64,000 bases of DNA, taken from positions 62,001 to 126,000 of the forward strand of contig DASSCU010000063.1 of assembly GCA_035697485.1 (NCBI GenBank), written 5' to 3'. The stretch's first letter is position 1, and each line of letters starts with the position of its first letter. The notes beneath the pieces are model-generated. The model saw only the letters and a list, made by a program, of their open reading frames with translations, made no database searches and was not told where the DNA came from. The translations under genes were made by a program, and so were the position numbers. Source of the DNA: Actinomycetota bacterium (GTDB lineage: Bacteria; Actinomycetota; UBA4738; HRBIN12). Below are positions 35,155 through 44,044 of this stretch, piece after piece.

Positions 35155-35766
35155 ATGAGGAACCCCGACGAACGAGCCGCCGCCTTCCTCGCGTTCATCA
35201 CGTACCTGCGCATCGCGCTGACTCCGGTGGTGATGGGCATGGTGCTCGTGCACGACCCGGCCCCGTGGGTCGAACCCACCGCCGCGCTGCTGTTCGCCGT
35301 CGCCGCCGCCACCGACTTCGTCGACGGGCGGCTCGCCCGCCGGTGGAAGCAGACCACCACGTTCGGCAGCTTCCTCGACACCGCCGCCGACAAGCTGCTC
35401 GTCTCAGGGGTGGTGCTCGCGCTCGTCGCCGTGGACCACGTCTCCGCCTGGATCGCGTTCGTGATCGTGGGCCGCGAGTTGCTGATCATGGGGCTGCGGG
35501 GTGCGGTCTCCGCCTCCGACGGCATCGTGTTGACCCCATCGATGTGGGGGAAGTGGAAAGCGACGATCCAGTTCGTCGCGATCACCTTCGCGATCTGGCG
35601 GCCCGACATCCGCATCGGCGACTGGTACCTCGACCAATGGCTCATGGCGGTCGCGGCCGTGGTCACGATCGTCTCGGCGGTGCAGTACCTGGTGCGGTTC
35701 CATTCGGTGCTGTCGGGCCGCACCTCGACGGCACCAGGGCGCGACTCGGCCGCGTCGGGTCGCTGA
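35155..35766 (+). CDS. pgsA: CDP-alcohol phosphatidyltransferase (phosphatidylglycerophosphate synthase type)
   Basis: 203-residue membrane enzyme joining CDP-diacylglycerol to an alcohol, most likely glycerol-3-phosphate. The CDP-OH-P motif DFVDGRLARRWKQTTTFGSF followed by LDTAADK gives the required D-x2-DG-x2-AR-x8-G-x3-D-x3-D. About five or six membrane helices. Following the glycerol-3-phosphate genes, it fits PgsA, but a phosphatidylinositol-phosphate synthase-like role cannot be excluded. The C-terminus is a short Ser/Thr-rich tail. Confidence 0.88.
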   Translation: MRNPDERAAAFLAFITYLRIALTPVVMGMVLVHDPAPWVEPTAALLFAVAAATDFVDGRLARRWKQTTTFGSFLDTAADKLLVSGVVLALVAVDHVSAWIAFVIVGRELLIMGLRGAVSASDGIVLTPSMWGKWKATIQFVAITFAIWRPDIRIGDWYLDQWLMAVAAVVTIVSAVQYLVRFHSVLSGRTSTAPGRDSAASGR

Positions 35767-35771
35767 GACCC

Positions 35772-36767
35772 GTGCCGGGACCGGTCTTCGTCACGGGTGC
35801 GTCGGGGTTCCTGGGCGGCGCCCTCGTCCGACGGATGCTCGCCGAAGGGCGGCAGGTGCGTGTGCTCGCGCGCTCGGAGGAGACGGCGGCGATGCTCGCA
35901 GCGCTCGGGGCCATGGTCGTGCGGGGCGACCTCTTCGACCACGAGGCTCTGCTGCGGGGGATGCGTGGGTGCGGCACCGTCTTCCATGTCGCGGGTGCGA
36001 ACGCGATGTGCGCACGCGACCCGGGCCCGATGCTCCGCGTGAACGTCGAGGGCGCCGCCGCGGTGGTGCGCGCGGCGGCGGCGGCGCGGGCATCACGGGT
36101 CGTGCATACCTCGTCGGCGACCACGATCGGCGAACGGACCGGGCGGATCGGCCGCGAGGACACCCCGCATCGCGGCACCTTCCTCTCGAACTACGAACGC
36201 TCGAAGGTCCTGGGGGAACGTCGCGTGCTCTCGCTCGGGGAGAGGCTCGGGGTGCCGGTCGTGTCGGTGAACCCGTCGTCGGTGCAGGGACCGGGCCGGA
36301 CGGGAGGCTCAGCGTTGCTGCTGCTCGACATCGTGAACGGTCGCCTGCCCGTGCTCGTGAACACCTGGCTCTCGGTGGTCGACATCGACGACTGCACCGA
36401 CGCCCACCTGCTCGCCGAGCGCGACGGGGTGCCCGGGAAGCGCTACCTCGTGAGCGGCGCGTCGTTCGACGTGCGCACGGCCGTGACGCTACTCCGGCAG
36501 GCCTCCGGCCATCCGCGCAGGGTCTGGTTCGCCCCTCGCGCACTGGCTTCGATGGGTGGCGCCGTCGCCGGCGCGATGGCGCGCGTGTTGCGGCGCGACG
36601 GCCGCATCTGTCACGAGACGGTACGCACACTGCTGCACGGGCACCGCTTCGACGCGTCGCTCGCCGAGCGGGAACTCGGCCTGCGGTACACGCCGATCGA
36701 GGTCACGATCCGGCGCACGCTCGCCTGGTACTCGGATCGAGGCCTCGCGCCGCCACCGATAGGATGA
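35772..36767 (+). CDS. NAD-dependent epimerase/dehydratase (extended SDR)
   Basis: 331 residues. The Rossmann motif [19 protein letters not shown] (about 8-26), a catalytic serine in HTSSATT and the YxxxK in [10 protein letters not shown] mark an extended short-chain dehydrogenase. The C-terminal substrate domain resembles dihydroflavonol reductase/3-beta-HSD-like members. Substrate unknown. GTG start 5 bases after the pgsA stop, so probably cotranscribed. Its last codons contain the TAGGAT -10 of glpX. Confidence 0.85.
   Translation: MPGPVFVTGASGFLGGALVRRMLAEGRQVRVLARSEETAAMLAALGAMVVRGDLFDHEALLRGMRGCGTVFHVAGANAMCARDPGPMLRVNVEGAAAVVRAAAAARASRVVHTSSATTIGERTGRIGREDTPHRGTFLSNYERSKVLGERRVLSLGERLGVPVVSVNPSSVQGPGRTGGSALLLLDIVNGRLPVLVNTWLSVVDIDDCTDAHLLAERDGVPGKRYLVSGASFDVRTAVTLLRQASGHPRRVWFAPRALASMGGAVAGAMARVLRRDGRICHETVRTLLHGHRFDASLAERELGLRYTPIEVTIRRTLAWYSDRGLAPPPIG
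36760..36765 (+). promoter_or_regulatory. -10 element TAGGAT for glpX
   Basis: TAGGAT overlaps the stop codon of the SDR gene and lies 48 bases before the glpX GTG. A GAGGAGG ribosome-binding site follows in the leader. Confidence 0.4.
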
Positions 36768-36813
36768 AGTCGCACGCGTCCACACGGCAGCCGCGGAGAA
36801 CGAGGAGGAACCC

Positions 36814-37806
36814 GTGAATGAGGCCCGTCCGGACCGGAACCTGGCGATGGAGCTCGCACGTGTCACCGAGGCAGCGGCGCTGGCGGCCGGGCGCTGGATC
36901 GGACACGGCGACAAGATCGCGGCCGACGCGGCCGCCGTCGACGCGATGCGTCTGATGATCGACACCGTCTCGATGAACGGCACCGTGGTGATCGGCGAGG
37001 GCGAGAAGGACGAGGCCCCGATGCTCTTCAACGGCGAGGACGTCGGCAACGGTGACGGCCCCGGCGTCGACGTGGCGGTCGATCCGATCGACGGTACCCG
37101 TCTCACCGCGGTCGGCCAGCCCAACGCGGTGGCCGTGATCGCGCTGGCGGAACGGGGCACGATGTTCTTCCCGGGCGCCGCGGTCTACATGGAGAAGATC
37201 GCCGCCGGGGCCGAGGCGGCGGGGGTGATCGACGTGACGGCCCCGCCCGAGGAGAACGTGCGTCTCGTGGCGAAGGCCAAGGGCGTCAAGCCTGAGGACG
37301 TGAGCGTGACGATCCTCGACCGGCCACGCCACTCGGATATGATCGATGCCGTGCGCAGCGTCGGCGCGCGCGTCTTCCTGATCAGCGACGGCGACGTGGC
37401 CGGAGCGATCGCAGCGGCGGCGCCGCGCACGGGGATCGATCTGCTGCTCGGCATCGGCGGCACACCCGAGGGCGTGATCGCGGCAGCGGCGCTGAAGTGC
37501 CTCGGCGGAGCGATCCAAGGCCGCCTGTACCCTCGCGACGACGCCGAGCGCCAGGCGCTGATCGACGGCGGGTTCGATCTCGAGGCGGTCCTCACGGCTG
37601 ACGACCTGGTGAGCGGTGACGACGTGTTCTTCGCCGCGACGGGCATCACCGACGGTTCGCTGCTGCGCGGCGTCCGATACTGGCCCGATGGCGCGACCAC
37701 CCACTCGATGGTGATGCGCTCACGTTCGGGCACCGTCAGGTGGGTCGAGGCGGAACACCGTTTCGAGAAACTCGAACGGTTCTCCCCCATCGCCTACCGC
37801 CCCTGA
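36814..37806 (+). CDS. glpX: Class II fructose-1,6-bisphosphatase GlpX
   Basis: 330 residues. Hydrolyses fructose-1,6-bisphosphate in gluconeogenesis; GlpX is the only FBPase in many actinomycetes. Metal and phosphate motifs [12 protein letters not shown] (about 63-74), [10 protein letters not shown] and [12 protein letters not shown] are intact. GTG start with GAGGAGG 6 bases upstream. It fits with the upstream glycerol genes because carbon from glycerol must pass FBPase to reach hexoses. Confidence 0.94.
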   Translation: MNEARPDRNLAMELARVTEAAALAAGRWIGHGDKIAADAAAVDAMRLMIDTVSMNGTVVIGEGEKDEAPMLFNGEDVGNGDGPGVDVAVDPIDGTRLTAVGQPNAVAVIALAERGTMFFPGAAVYMEKIAAGAEAAGVIDVTAPPEENVRLVAKAKGVKPEDVSVTILDRPRHSDMIDAVRSVGARVFLISDGDVAGAIAAAAPRTGIDLLLGIGGTPEGVIAAAALKCLGGAIQGRLYPRDDAERQALIDGGFDLEAVLTADDLVSGDDVFFAATGITDGSLLRGVRYWPDGATTHSMVMRSRSGTVRWVEAEHRFEKLERFSPIAYRP

Positions 37807-37893
37807 GAACCAGCGCTCGTCGCGCACGCCTGGTGGAACCCTCTCGGTTGCGCGTATCCTGAGCCCGGTCCCGACGATCTGGGGGGGGAAGGG

Positions 37894-38160
37894 ATGGCCG
37901 AGAAGACGATCCTCGTTTGCGACGCGTGCGGCAAGCCCGCCGCGGAAACCATCACGATCAAGGTCTCACGCGGCAACTTCGTGAAGGACCTCTGTTCGAA
38001 CCATGTGAACGAACTGGTCACGGGAGCCCGCAAGCCGCGACCGGGACGTCGCAAGGGTGTGGTGGCCGGTCGCGCCTCCGCATCGAGCGCGAAGAAGCCC
38101 ACGAGTCGAACGGCCACCGGGAAGCGCCGCGGCCGCCCTCCGAAGCAGAAGGCCGGCTAG
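37894..38160 (+). CDS. Small zinc-ribbon / AT-hook protein
   Basis: 88 residues. The N-terminal half has CDACG (C9, C12) and CSNH (C34, H37), a plausible zinc site around a short beta segment. The C-terminal half is basic and disordered, with RPGRRKG and an AT-hook core KRRGRPPKQK. It resembles a DNA-binding nucleoid-type protein, but I do not recognise a named family. ATG after GGGGGGAAGGG. A TATCCT element at 37855-37860 is a possible -10. Stop overlaps the convergent HARE-HTH stop in CTAG. Confidence 0.75.
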   Translation: MAEKTILVCDACGKPAAETITIKVSRGNFVKDLCSNHVNELVTGARKPRPGRRKGVVAGRASASSAKKPTSRTATGKRRGRPPKQKAG

Positions 38161-38426
38161 TCTCCTTCACCGCCCTCGCTCGGCGATCGAGCGAGCTCGT
38201 ACACGCCCGTGCCGGCGGCCTGCAGCACACCCTGCTGCACACCGCGACGGAGCGCGGCGAGCAGCTCCCGGCGAACGTTGGGCGTCCTGAACGGGTCGAG
38301 CAACCCCGCCCGCAGGGCGCGGTCCTGGATCACCGTCCAATGGAGCGGTTCCGAAGCATCTCGGAGCACGGAGACCGCCGATGCCAGCGTGTCGTCAGAC
38401 GAGCCGTCGTCCATGGATCCCGTCAT
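38157..38426 (-). CDS. HARE-HTH-like winged-helix protein
   Basis: 89 residues. The core LASAVSVLRDASEPLHWTVIQDRALRAGLL, then VRRELLAALRRGVQQGVL and GTGVYEL, follows the HARE-HTH pattern, a winged helix found in bacterial and eukaryotic DNA- or chromatin-binding proteins. No other domain is attached. Its ATG overlaps the stop of the upstream oxidoreductase (ATGA), so the two are cotranslated. Function uncertain. Confidence 0.6.
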   Translation of the reverse strand: MTGSMDDGSSDDTLASAVSVLRDASEPLHWTVIQDRALRAGLLDPFRTPNVRRELLAALRRGVQQGVLQAAGTGVYELARSPSEGGEGD

Positions 38427-39430
38427 CCCAGGTCACGGAACGGTGCGATGACCTGCTCGGCGAGCAGGTCGACCATCTCCGGCTCGTGCACCGAGAACGG
38501 CAAGATCCACGGCGCGACAACGATCTCCTCCACCCCGACGGCCCCGAACTCGCGGATCCGCTCGATCGCCTGCTCCGGCGTGCCCGAGAGGGTGTCGGCC
38601 CGCCATGACGACTCGGTCTCGTCGCGCATGGCATCTCCCGGCATGGCCGCTCTGCCGCGTTCGAACACCGCCCGGAAGGCCTCCTCGGTCTCACCCAACA
38701 ACGAGTAGAGTCCCACGGAGAACCGGAAGGTCGCCGGATCGCGGTCCTCCCGCTCACATGCCGCGCGGGCAGCCGTGGCACGTTCGCCGTACGTCTCGGG
38801 GGACCACCGCCACACGGCGTTCCATCCGTCGGCGTAGCGGGCGGCGAGACGCAACAGGCGTGGCCCCCCCTTGCCGCCCACCCAGACGGGGATGCGCGAC
38901 TGCGTGGACGCCGGTCGTAGGTGCGCATCACGCAGCGAGACCGTGCGGCCCTCGAACGTGGCCGGGCCACCGGAGAACAGCGCGTGCAGCACCTGCAACG
39001 ACTCCTCGAGCGCGTCGAAGCGTTCGCCGACGGAGCCGTATCGATAGCCGAACGCGGTGAATTCTCGCTCGAGCCAGCCGGCCCCGAGGCCGAGCTCGAG
39101 CCGCCCGTGAGAGATGGCGTCGATCGTCGTCGCCATCTTCGCGAGGATCGACGGGTGACGGAACGGGGCACCCAGCACGAGGGTTCCCATGCGGATCCGT
39201 TCGGTCACGGTCGCCAGTCCGGCGATCGCGGTCAGGGGCTCGACCGCCGCGATCGGCGTCGGATCGGCGCCGTATCGATCGAACGAGTAGTAGAAGTGGT
39301 CGGAGACCCAGATCGAATCGAACCCGAGGCGTTCGGCGCGCGCCGCCCAGTCGCACATCGCCTCGAACGTGATCGGAGCTCCTCCTGGGAGCGAGAAGCC
39401 GTAGTGCGGGAGGCTGAGGCCGAATCGCAT
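38423..39430 (-). CDS. LLM-class flavin-dependent oxidoreductase
   Basis: 335-residue luciferase-like TIM barrel, probably using F420 or FMN. N-terminal RFGLSLPHYGFSLPGG, the conserved GFDSIWVSDHF, TLVLGAPFRHPSILAKMA and LGLGAGWLEREFTAFGY are typical of F420-dependent members. The substrate cannot be assigned. ATG start. Cotranslated with the downstream HARE-HTH protein. Confidence 0.86.
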   Translation of the reverse strand: MRFGLSLPHYGFSLPGGAPITFEAMCDWAARAERLGFDSIWVSDHFYYSFDRYGADPTPIAAVEPLTAIAGLATVTERIRMGTLVLGAPFRHPSILAKMATTIDAISHGRLELGLGAGWLEREFTAFGYRYGSVGERFDALEESLQVLHALFSGGPATFEGRTVSLRDAHLRPASTQSRIPVWVGGKGGPRLLRLAARYADGWNAVWRWSPETYGERATAARAACEREDRDPATFRFSVGLYSLLGETEEAFRAVFERGRAAMPGDAMRDETESSWRADTLSGTPEQAIERIREFGAVGVEEIVVAPWILPFSVHEPEMVDLLAEQVIAPFRDLG

Positions 39431-39471
39431 GCGAGGAGGATACGGCTCGCGAGTCGGCGACCGGCGCCTGG

Positions 39472-40272
39472 CTAGGGACCAGGGCTCGTGACGGTCGCGC
39501 GCGTCTGCATCAAGCCGCTCATCACGATGTCGCCGTCGACGTCGCGGACGACCACCGAGTCGTACCCCACGAGCTCGTCGAACTCCCGCATCACGATGCC
39601 GGCGCCACTGTCGTCGAGGTCGCCCTTCTCGATGCGACCGACCATCAGCACGCCGTCGTCACCGCGGAGCCGAACCGTGAACGGCAGCTGCTCCCTGGCC
39701 TCCTGCGGCACGCCGTTCACGAGCACGATGGACATGTCGATGATCGATGGCGAGACGAGCGTGAGGGCGCTCCCCCCTCCGCCACCGGTGGCCGACGGAC
39801 TCAGCGTGCCGAGGAACACCTCGTCCTCCGGATCTCCGAACTCGGCGGAGTTCAACAGGTCCCGGAACCGCTCCACGGCGCTCTGGGAGCGAAGCGTCTC
39901 GAGCTGCACGAGCCGATCGGAATCCGCGGCCCGGTTGGCCATCACCGCGCCCCAGCCCGTGCCGAGCACCGCGAGCATCCCGGTCAGGGCTGCGATGAGC
40001 GTGAGCCGGCTGCGACGGGGCGTCGATGGCCGGCGGTCGCGCTGCTCGACGGCCTGGTGCACGGCAGCGATGGTCCGTTCCTCGAGCTCCACGGGCGGCG
40101 CGAGCGAGGCGACCCCGAACGCGAGGGTGGCGGTGGCTCGCTGCAGCTCGCCCGCTTCCTTCCGGCAGGCGGCGCACCAGGCGAGATGGCGGTCGACGGG
40201 CGCGACGTCGCGCGGGGACAAGGCCCCCAGGGCATGCTCCGCCAATCGATCGCGCACCGTCGCGCAGTTCAC
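39472..40272 (-). CDS. Anti-sigma factor with zinc-finger domain
   Basis: 266 residues. A cytosolic N-terminal anti-sigma zinc finger (VNCATVRDRLAEHALG and HLAWCAACRKEA, H-x3-C-x2-C) should bind the coupled sigma factor. A membrane helix (about 101-123) and an extracellular region of about 140 residues resembling the RskA C-terminal domain (LVNGVPQ, VRLRGDDGVLMVG) follow. Regulated proteolysis is the usual release route. GTG overlaps the sigma stop (GTGA), confirming the pair. Confidence 0.87.
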   Translation of the reverse strand: MNCATVRDRLAEHALGALSPRDVAPVDRHLAWCAACRKEAGELQRATATLAFGVASLAPPVELEERTIAAVHQAVEQRDRRPSTPRRSRLTLIAALTGMLAVLGTGWGAVMANRAADSDRLVQLETLRSQSAVERFRDLLNSAEFGDPEDEVFLGTLSPSATGGGGGSALTLVSPSIIDMSIVLVNGVPQEAREQLPFTVRLRGDDGVLMVGRIEKGDLDDSGAGIVMREFDELVGYDSVVVRDVDGDIVMSGLMQTRATVTSPGP

Positions 40273-40841
40273 AGCAGTTCCTTGCCCTCGTTCGCCTTCC
40301 GTACCTTGATCATCGCCGAGCGCAGCCGGGTCTTGACCGTTCCGAGCGGGATGCCGTCGGATTCCGCGATCTCGCGTGCGGTCATCCCCCGGAAATACGC
40401 GCGCGCCACCAGGCGACGCTCGGCCTCGGTGAGCGAGGATAGCGCCCGCAGCGCCGCGTCCCGTTCGATCAGCACGGCTTCCTCGTCGAGCCCAGGAGCA
40501 TCGGGCACCTCGTCGACGAGCACGAGGGTGGGCCGGGAGACGCCGGTCTCGCGACGGAGCCGATCGACCGCGAGGTTGTGCGCGATCGTCATCAGCCACG
40601 TCGAGAGGCGCCCCCGCGAGGGGTCGAACCGCGCTGCCTTGCGCCACGCGGTGAGGAAGACGTCCTGCGTGAGCTCCTCCGCCGACTCCCGCGTACCAAG
40701 CAGCCGGTAGCCGAGCGAGTAGATCGGTCGACCGTACCGCGCGTAGAGCGCGCGGATCGCGTCGTCGTTGCCGGCGAGGAGCCCTTCCATCAGTTGCTGT
40801 TCCTCTTTCGGGAGGAGCGGTCCGTCGTTGCGAGCCTGCAC
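40269..40841 (-). CDS. ECF-type RNA polymerase sigma factor
   Basis: 190 residues. Region 2 is ALYARYGRPIYSLGYRLLG through ELTQDVFLTAWRKAARFDP; region 4 has TAREIAESDGIPLGTVKTRLRSAM as the -35-binding helix-turn-helix. GTG at 40839-40841 is chosen because GGAAGG lies 9 bases upstream; upstream in-frame codons lack coding character. It resembles SigK-like ECF factors with an RskA-type partner. Targets unknown. Confidence 0.88.
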   Translation of the reverse strand: MQARNDGPLLPKEEQQLMEGLLAGNDDAIRALYARYGRPIYSLGYRLLGTRESAEELTQDVFLTAWRKAARFDPSRGRLSTWLMTIAHNLAVDRLRRETGVSRPTLVLVDEVPDAPGLDEEAVLIERDAALRALSSLTEAERRLVARAYFRGMTAREIAESDGIPLGTVKTRLRSAMIKVRKANEGKELL

Positions 40842-40961
40842 CCGGTGTTCCTTCCGGTATACGGAGCCTCGGACGATCGCGGCTTGCCGCCGGCACGACC
40901 CGCGGTCGCGGACATCCATCGTACTCCGACGCTCCTTGCTGTATCGGGTTCGCCGGCAGGC

Positions 40962-40967
40962 TAGGCT
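40962..40967 (+). promoter_or_regulatory. -10 element TAGGCT for the NfeD operon
   Basis: TAGGCT 38 bases before the ATG, followed by AAGGAG. It lies in the divergent spacer shared with the ECF sigma gene. Confidence 0.5.
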
Positions 40968-41005
40968 CGGTTCCGCGGGCCGACGAAGGAGAACCGAACC
41001 GCAAC

Positions 41006-42400
41006 ATGTGGCGAATCCATGGCACGGAGATGACGACGACACGGTTGGGTCACGCGGCTCGGCTCACCACGGCGCTGACCCTCTCGGTCCTCGGCCTGAT
41101 CGGCCTCGCCGGGCCCTCCGACGCTCAATCGCCCGACCAGGGTTCGGTCCTGCGATTGCACCTCGACGGTGTGGTCGATCCCTTCGTGGCCGACTACCTC
41201 GCGAACGGGATCCAGGAGGCGGCCGACACCGGCGCACCCGCGGTGCTGATCGAGATCGACACGCCGGGCGGTCTCGTGTCGTCGACCCGGGAGATCACAC
41301 AGGCGACCCTGAACGCCGACGTGCCCGTGGTGTGCTACGTCGCTCCGTCGGGCGCTCGGGCGGCGTCGGCGGGGTCGTTCGTTCTGCTGTCGTGCGACAT
41401 CGCCGCGATGGCGCCCGGCACGAACGTGGGTGCCGCGACCCCGGTGGGCATCGACGGCGCGGTCGGCTCCGACAAGGCCGTGAACGACGCCGCCGCCTCG
41501 ATGCGCGCGATCGCTGAGGAGTACGACCGCAACGCCGACGTGGCCGAATCGTTCGTGACCGACGCGGTCAGCATCAGCGCCGAACAGGCACTCGCCGACG
41601 GGGTCATCGACCTCATCGCGCCGACCACCGAGGCGCTCCTCGACGAGATCGACGGCGAGACGGTCACGCTCGGCGACGGCCAGGAGGTCACGCTCGAGAC
41701 CGCGGGCACGCCGGTCGTCGATCGCTCGATGGGGGGCTTCGTCGGGTTCCTGCACACGTTGCTGGATCCGACCCTCGCGTTCGTCTTCTTCTGGCTCGGT
41801 CTCGCGTTGATCGTGCTCGAGCTGCTCGTGCCCGGCCACATCTTCTCGGGCACGATCGGCACCGCGATGCTGATCCTCGCGATCGTGTCGTTCGGCGTGC
41901 TGCCGGTGCAGCTGGTCGGCATCATCCTGCTCGTCGCCGCCGCCGTGCTGATGGTCGTCGAGCTGAACGCACCCGGGTTCGGCCTGTGGGGCATCGCCGG
42001 CACGATCTGCCTGCTGCTCGGCGGGTGGTTCCTGTACGACCGCGCCGGCGGCGTCTCGGTGTCGCCCGCCGTGCTCGTTGGCACCGCGGTCTTCGTCGGC
42101 GCGTTCTTCGCGATCGTGCTGCGCAAGGTGCTCTCGATCCGCCGCATGCCCGCCGCCCAGGGGGCCGAGACCGTCGTCGGGCGCACCGGCGTCGCGATCG
42201 GGGCCGGGCTCACCCCCCACGGCATCGTCCGGGTCGCGTCCGAGGAATGGCGCGCCATCTCGGCCGACGGGTCCACGATCCCTGCCGGCTCGCCGGTCAG
42301 GGTCACCAGCCTCGACGGTCTCGTGCTCACCGTCGACCGCGACACCTCCGAGCACGATGCGGCAGCCACCATGGCGGCCGAGGAAGGGAGGAACCACTGA
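41006..42400 (+). CDS. NfeD-family membrane-bound serine protease (ClpP-like plus NfeD OB domain)
   Basis: 464 residues. A signal peptide (cleavage after about residue 40) leads to a ClpP-class protease domain, with VLIEIDTPGGLVSSTREI and the catalytic Ser in GARAASAGSF; the Lys is likely in SDKAVNDAA. Four or five membrane helices (about 255-375) and a C-terminal NfeD OB-fold (VVGRTGVAIGAGL...GSPVRVTSLDGLVLTV) follow. Partners of slipins in membrane quality control. ATG 41006 is 12-14 bases after AAGGAG; ATG 41030 is an alternative. Stop overlaps the slipin start. Confidence 0.88.
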   Translation: MWRIHGTEMTTTRLGHAARLTTALTLSVLGLIGLAGPSDAQSPDQGSVLRLHLDGVVDPFVADYLANGIQEAADTGAPAVLIEIDTPGGLVSSTREITQATLNADVPVVCYVAPSGARAASAGSFVLLSCDIAAMAPGTNVGAATPVGIDGAVGSDKAVNDAAASMRAIAEEYDRNADVAESFVTDAVSISAEQALADGVIDLIAPTTEALLDEIDGETVTLGDGQEVTLETAGTPVVDRSMGGFVGFLHTLLDPTLAFVFFWLGLALIVLELLVPGHIFSGTIGTAMLILAIVSFGVLPVQLVGIILLVAAAVLMVVELNAPGFGLWGIAGTICLLLGGWFLYDRAGGVSVSPAVLVGTAVFVGAFFAIVLRKVLSIRRMPAAQGAETVVGRTGVAIGAGLTPHGIVRVASEEWRAISADGSTIPAGSPVRVTSLDGLVLTVDRDTSEHDAAATMAAEEGRNH

Positions 42401-43344
42401 TGAACATCAGTCCCGCCTTGATCGGGATGATCCTGGTGGTGCTGTTGGTCGTGCTGTTCCTGGCCAAGGCGATCAAGATCGTGCCGGAGTACCAGCGCCT
42501 GGTCGTCTTCCGGCTGGGTCGCCTGCTGGGACAGAAGGGACCGGGACTCGTGATCCTGATCCCCTTCGTCGACAAGGGCATCACGGTGGATCTCCGCGAG
42601 TTCTACCTGGAGATCCCGCGGCAGGATTCCATCACCAAGGACAACGCCCCGATCGCGGTCGACTTCGTCATGTTCTACAAGGTGATGGACGCGCAGACCT
42701 CGGTGGTGCAGGTGGGGAACTTCGCCGGCGCCGCGCTGAACATCGCGTCGACCACGCTGCGCGCGGTGATCGGCGACATCCCCCTCGACGACATGCTCGC
42801 CAAGCGCGACGAGATCAACACGCTGCTGCGCATCAAGCTCGACGAAGTGACGGAGCGCTGGGGCGTGAAGGTCACGAACGTCGAGATCCGCGAGATCATC
42901 CCGCCCGCTTCGGTCCAGGAGGCGATGACCCGCCAGATGTCGGCCGAGCGCACGCGGCGCGCGGTCGTCACCGAGGCCGACGGCGCCAAAGCCGCGGCGA
43001 TCACGGTCGCCGAGGGCAACAAGGAAGCCGCCATCCTGAACGCCGAGGGATCGAAGCAGTCCGCGATCCTCACGGCCGAGGGTGAGCGCCAGGCGGCGAT
43101 CCTGCGTGCCGAGGGCTTCGCGCTCGCGCTGAAGACGATCAACGAGCAGGCGATGGGCGCCGACGCCAAGACGATGAAGCTGCAGTACCTCGAAGCGCTG
43201 CGGTCCCTCGGGATGTCGCCGTCGTCGAAGGTCATCGTCCCGATGGAGCTCTCGAGCCTCGTCTCCGGCTTCACGGCCGTGGCGGAGGCCGCGTCGGCGA
43301 ACGGCCCGTCGCCCGGACCGGAGGTCGCCGCTCCGGCGTCCTGA
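42400..43344 (+). CDS. Slipin (stomatin/SPFH-family membrane scaffold)
   Basis: 314 residues. One N-terminal membrane helix (about 7-25), the SPFH domain (IVPEYQRLVVFRLGRLLGQ ... TTLRAVIGDIPLDDMLAKRDEIN) and an Ala/Glu-rich coiled coil of repeats such as AAILNAEGSKQSAILTAEG (about 190-250). Oligomerises at the membrane and is a substrate or partner of the NfeD protease. ATG overlaps the NfeD stop (TGATG), the classic two-gene operon. Confidence 0.92.
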   Translation: MNISPALIGMILVVLLVVLFLAKAIKIVPEYQRLVVFRLGRLLGQKGPGLVILIPFVDKGITVDLREFYLEIPRQDSITKDNAPIAVDFVMFYKVMDAQTSVVQVGNFAGAALNIASTTLRAVIGDIPLDDMLAKRDEINTLLRIKLDEVTERWGVKVTNVEIREIIPPASVQEAMTRQMSAERTRRAVVTEADGAKAAAITVAEGNKEAAILNAEGSKQSAILTAEGERQAAILRAEGFALALKTINEQAMGADAKTMKLQYLEALRSLGMSPSSKVIVPMELSSLVSGFTAVAEAASANGPSPGPEVAAPAS

Positions 43345-43372
43345 CCGATCGCTCCGACGCCGTCCCTTCCGT

Positions 43373-43400
43373 GAGGGCGTCCGCTCCGGCGGGCGCCCTC
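43373..43400 (+). terminator. Possible terminator hairpin after the slipin gene
   Basis: GAGGGCG, a 14-base loop and CGCCCTC give a 7-bp perfect stem 28 bases after the stop. There is no T-tract; in high-GC actinomycetes such hairpins may still terminate. Confidence 0.35.
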
Positions 43401-43447
43401 GTGCGCCGGGAACCCGGAGCCACGGGCTGGTGTATGACGGTCGAGAC

Positions 43448-44044
43448 GTGAGCGATCAGCGCCCCATGCAGGGCCGACCATCGGAGGACGCCGAGCTCGC
43501 CGTCCGAGCCCGCGACGGCGACGTCGGCGCGTTCGAAGAGCTGGTGACGCGGTACCAAGCCATCGCCTTCCGCGTCGCCTGGCTGGTCGTGCGCGACCGT
43601 GGCGAGGCGGAGGATGCCGTGCAGGACGCGTTCGTGAAGGCGTACTACGCGCTGCCGAGGTTCCGGCCCGGCGCGCCGTTCCGGCCGTGGGTCCTGCGGA
43701 TCGTGGCGAACGAAGCGCGCAACCGCGGGCGGTCCGCGCGGCGCCGGGAAGGCCTCGCGGTGCGGGCGGCGGCGATCGGATCGGAGGTCGCGGCCCCCTC
43801 GCCCGAAGCCGCGGCGCTCGGGCGGGCCGACGCCGAGGGCCTGCTCGCCGCGATCGACCGGCTTCCCGAGCGAGACCGGATGGTGGTTGCCTACCGGTAC
43901 CTGTTCGAGATGTCCGAGGCCGAGACGGCCGAGGCGCTCGACGTCGCCCCCGGCACGGTGAAGTCCAGGCTCTCGAGGGCGCTCGTGCGGCTGCGCACGG
44001 AGCTGGCGGCGACGACCCCATTCGCGGAGGCGGAGAGACCGTGA
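43448..44044 (+). CDS. ECF-type RNA polymerase sigma factor
   Basis: 198 residues. Region 2 is AFEELVTRYQAIAFRVAWLV through EDAVQDAFVKAYYALPRF; the linker is Ala/Arg-rich; region 4 is MSEAETAEALDVAPGTVKSRLSRAL. GTG at 43448 is preferred because TATGAC lies 9 bases upstream as a leaderless -10; a GTG at 43430 is the alternative. Coupled by GTGA to the next gene, its likely anti-sigma. Confidence 0.87.
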   Translation: MSDQRPMQGRPSEDAELAVRARDGDVGAFEELVTRYQAIAFRVAWLVVRDRGEAEDAVQDAFVKAYYALPRFRPGAPFRPWVLRIVANEARNRGRSARRREGLAVRAAAIGSEVAAPSPEAAALGRADAEGLLAAIDRLPERDRMVVAYRYLFEMSEAETAEALDVAPGTVKSRLSRALVRLRTELAATTPFAEAERP

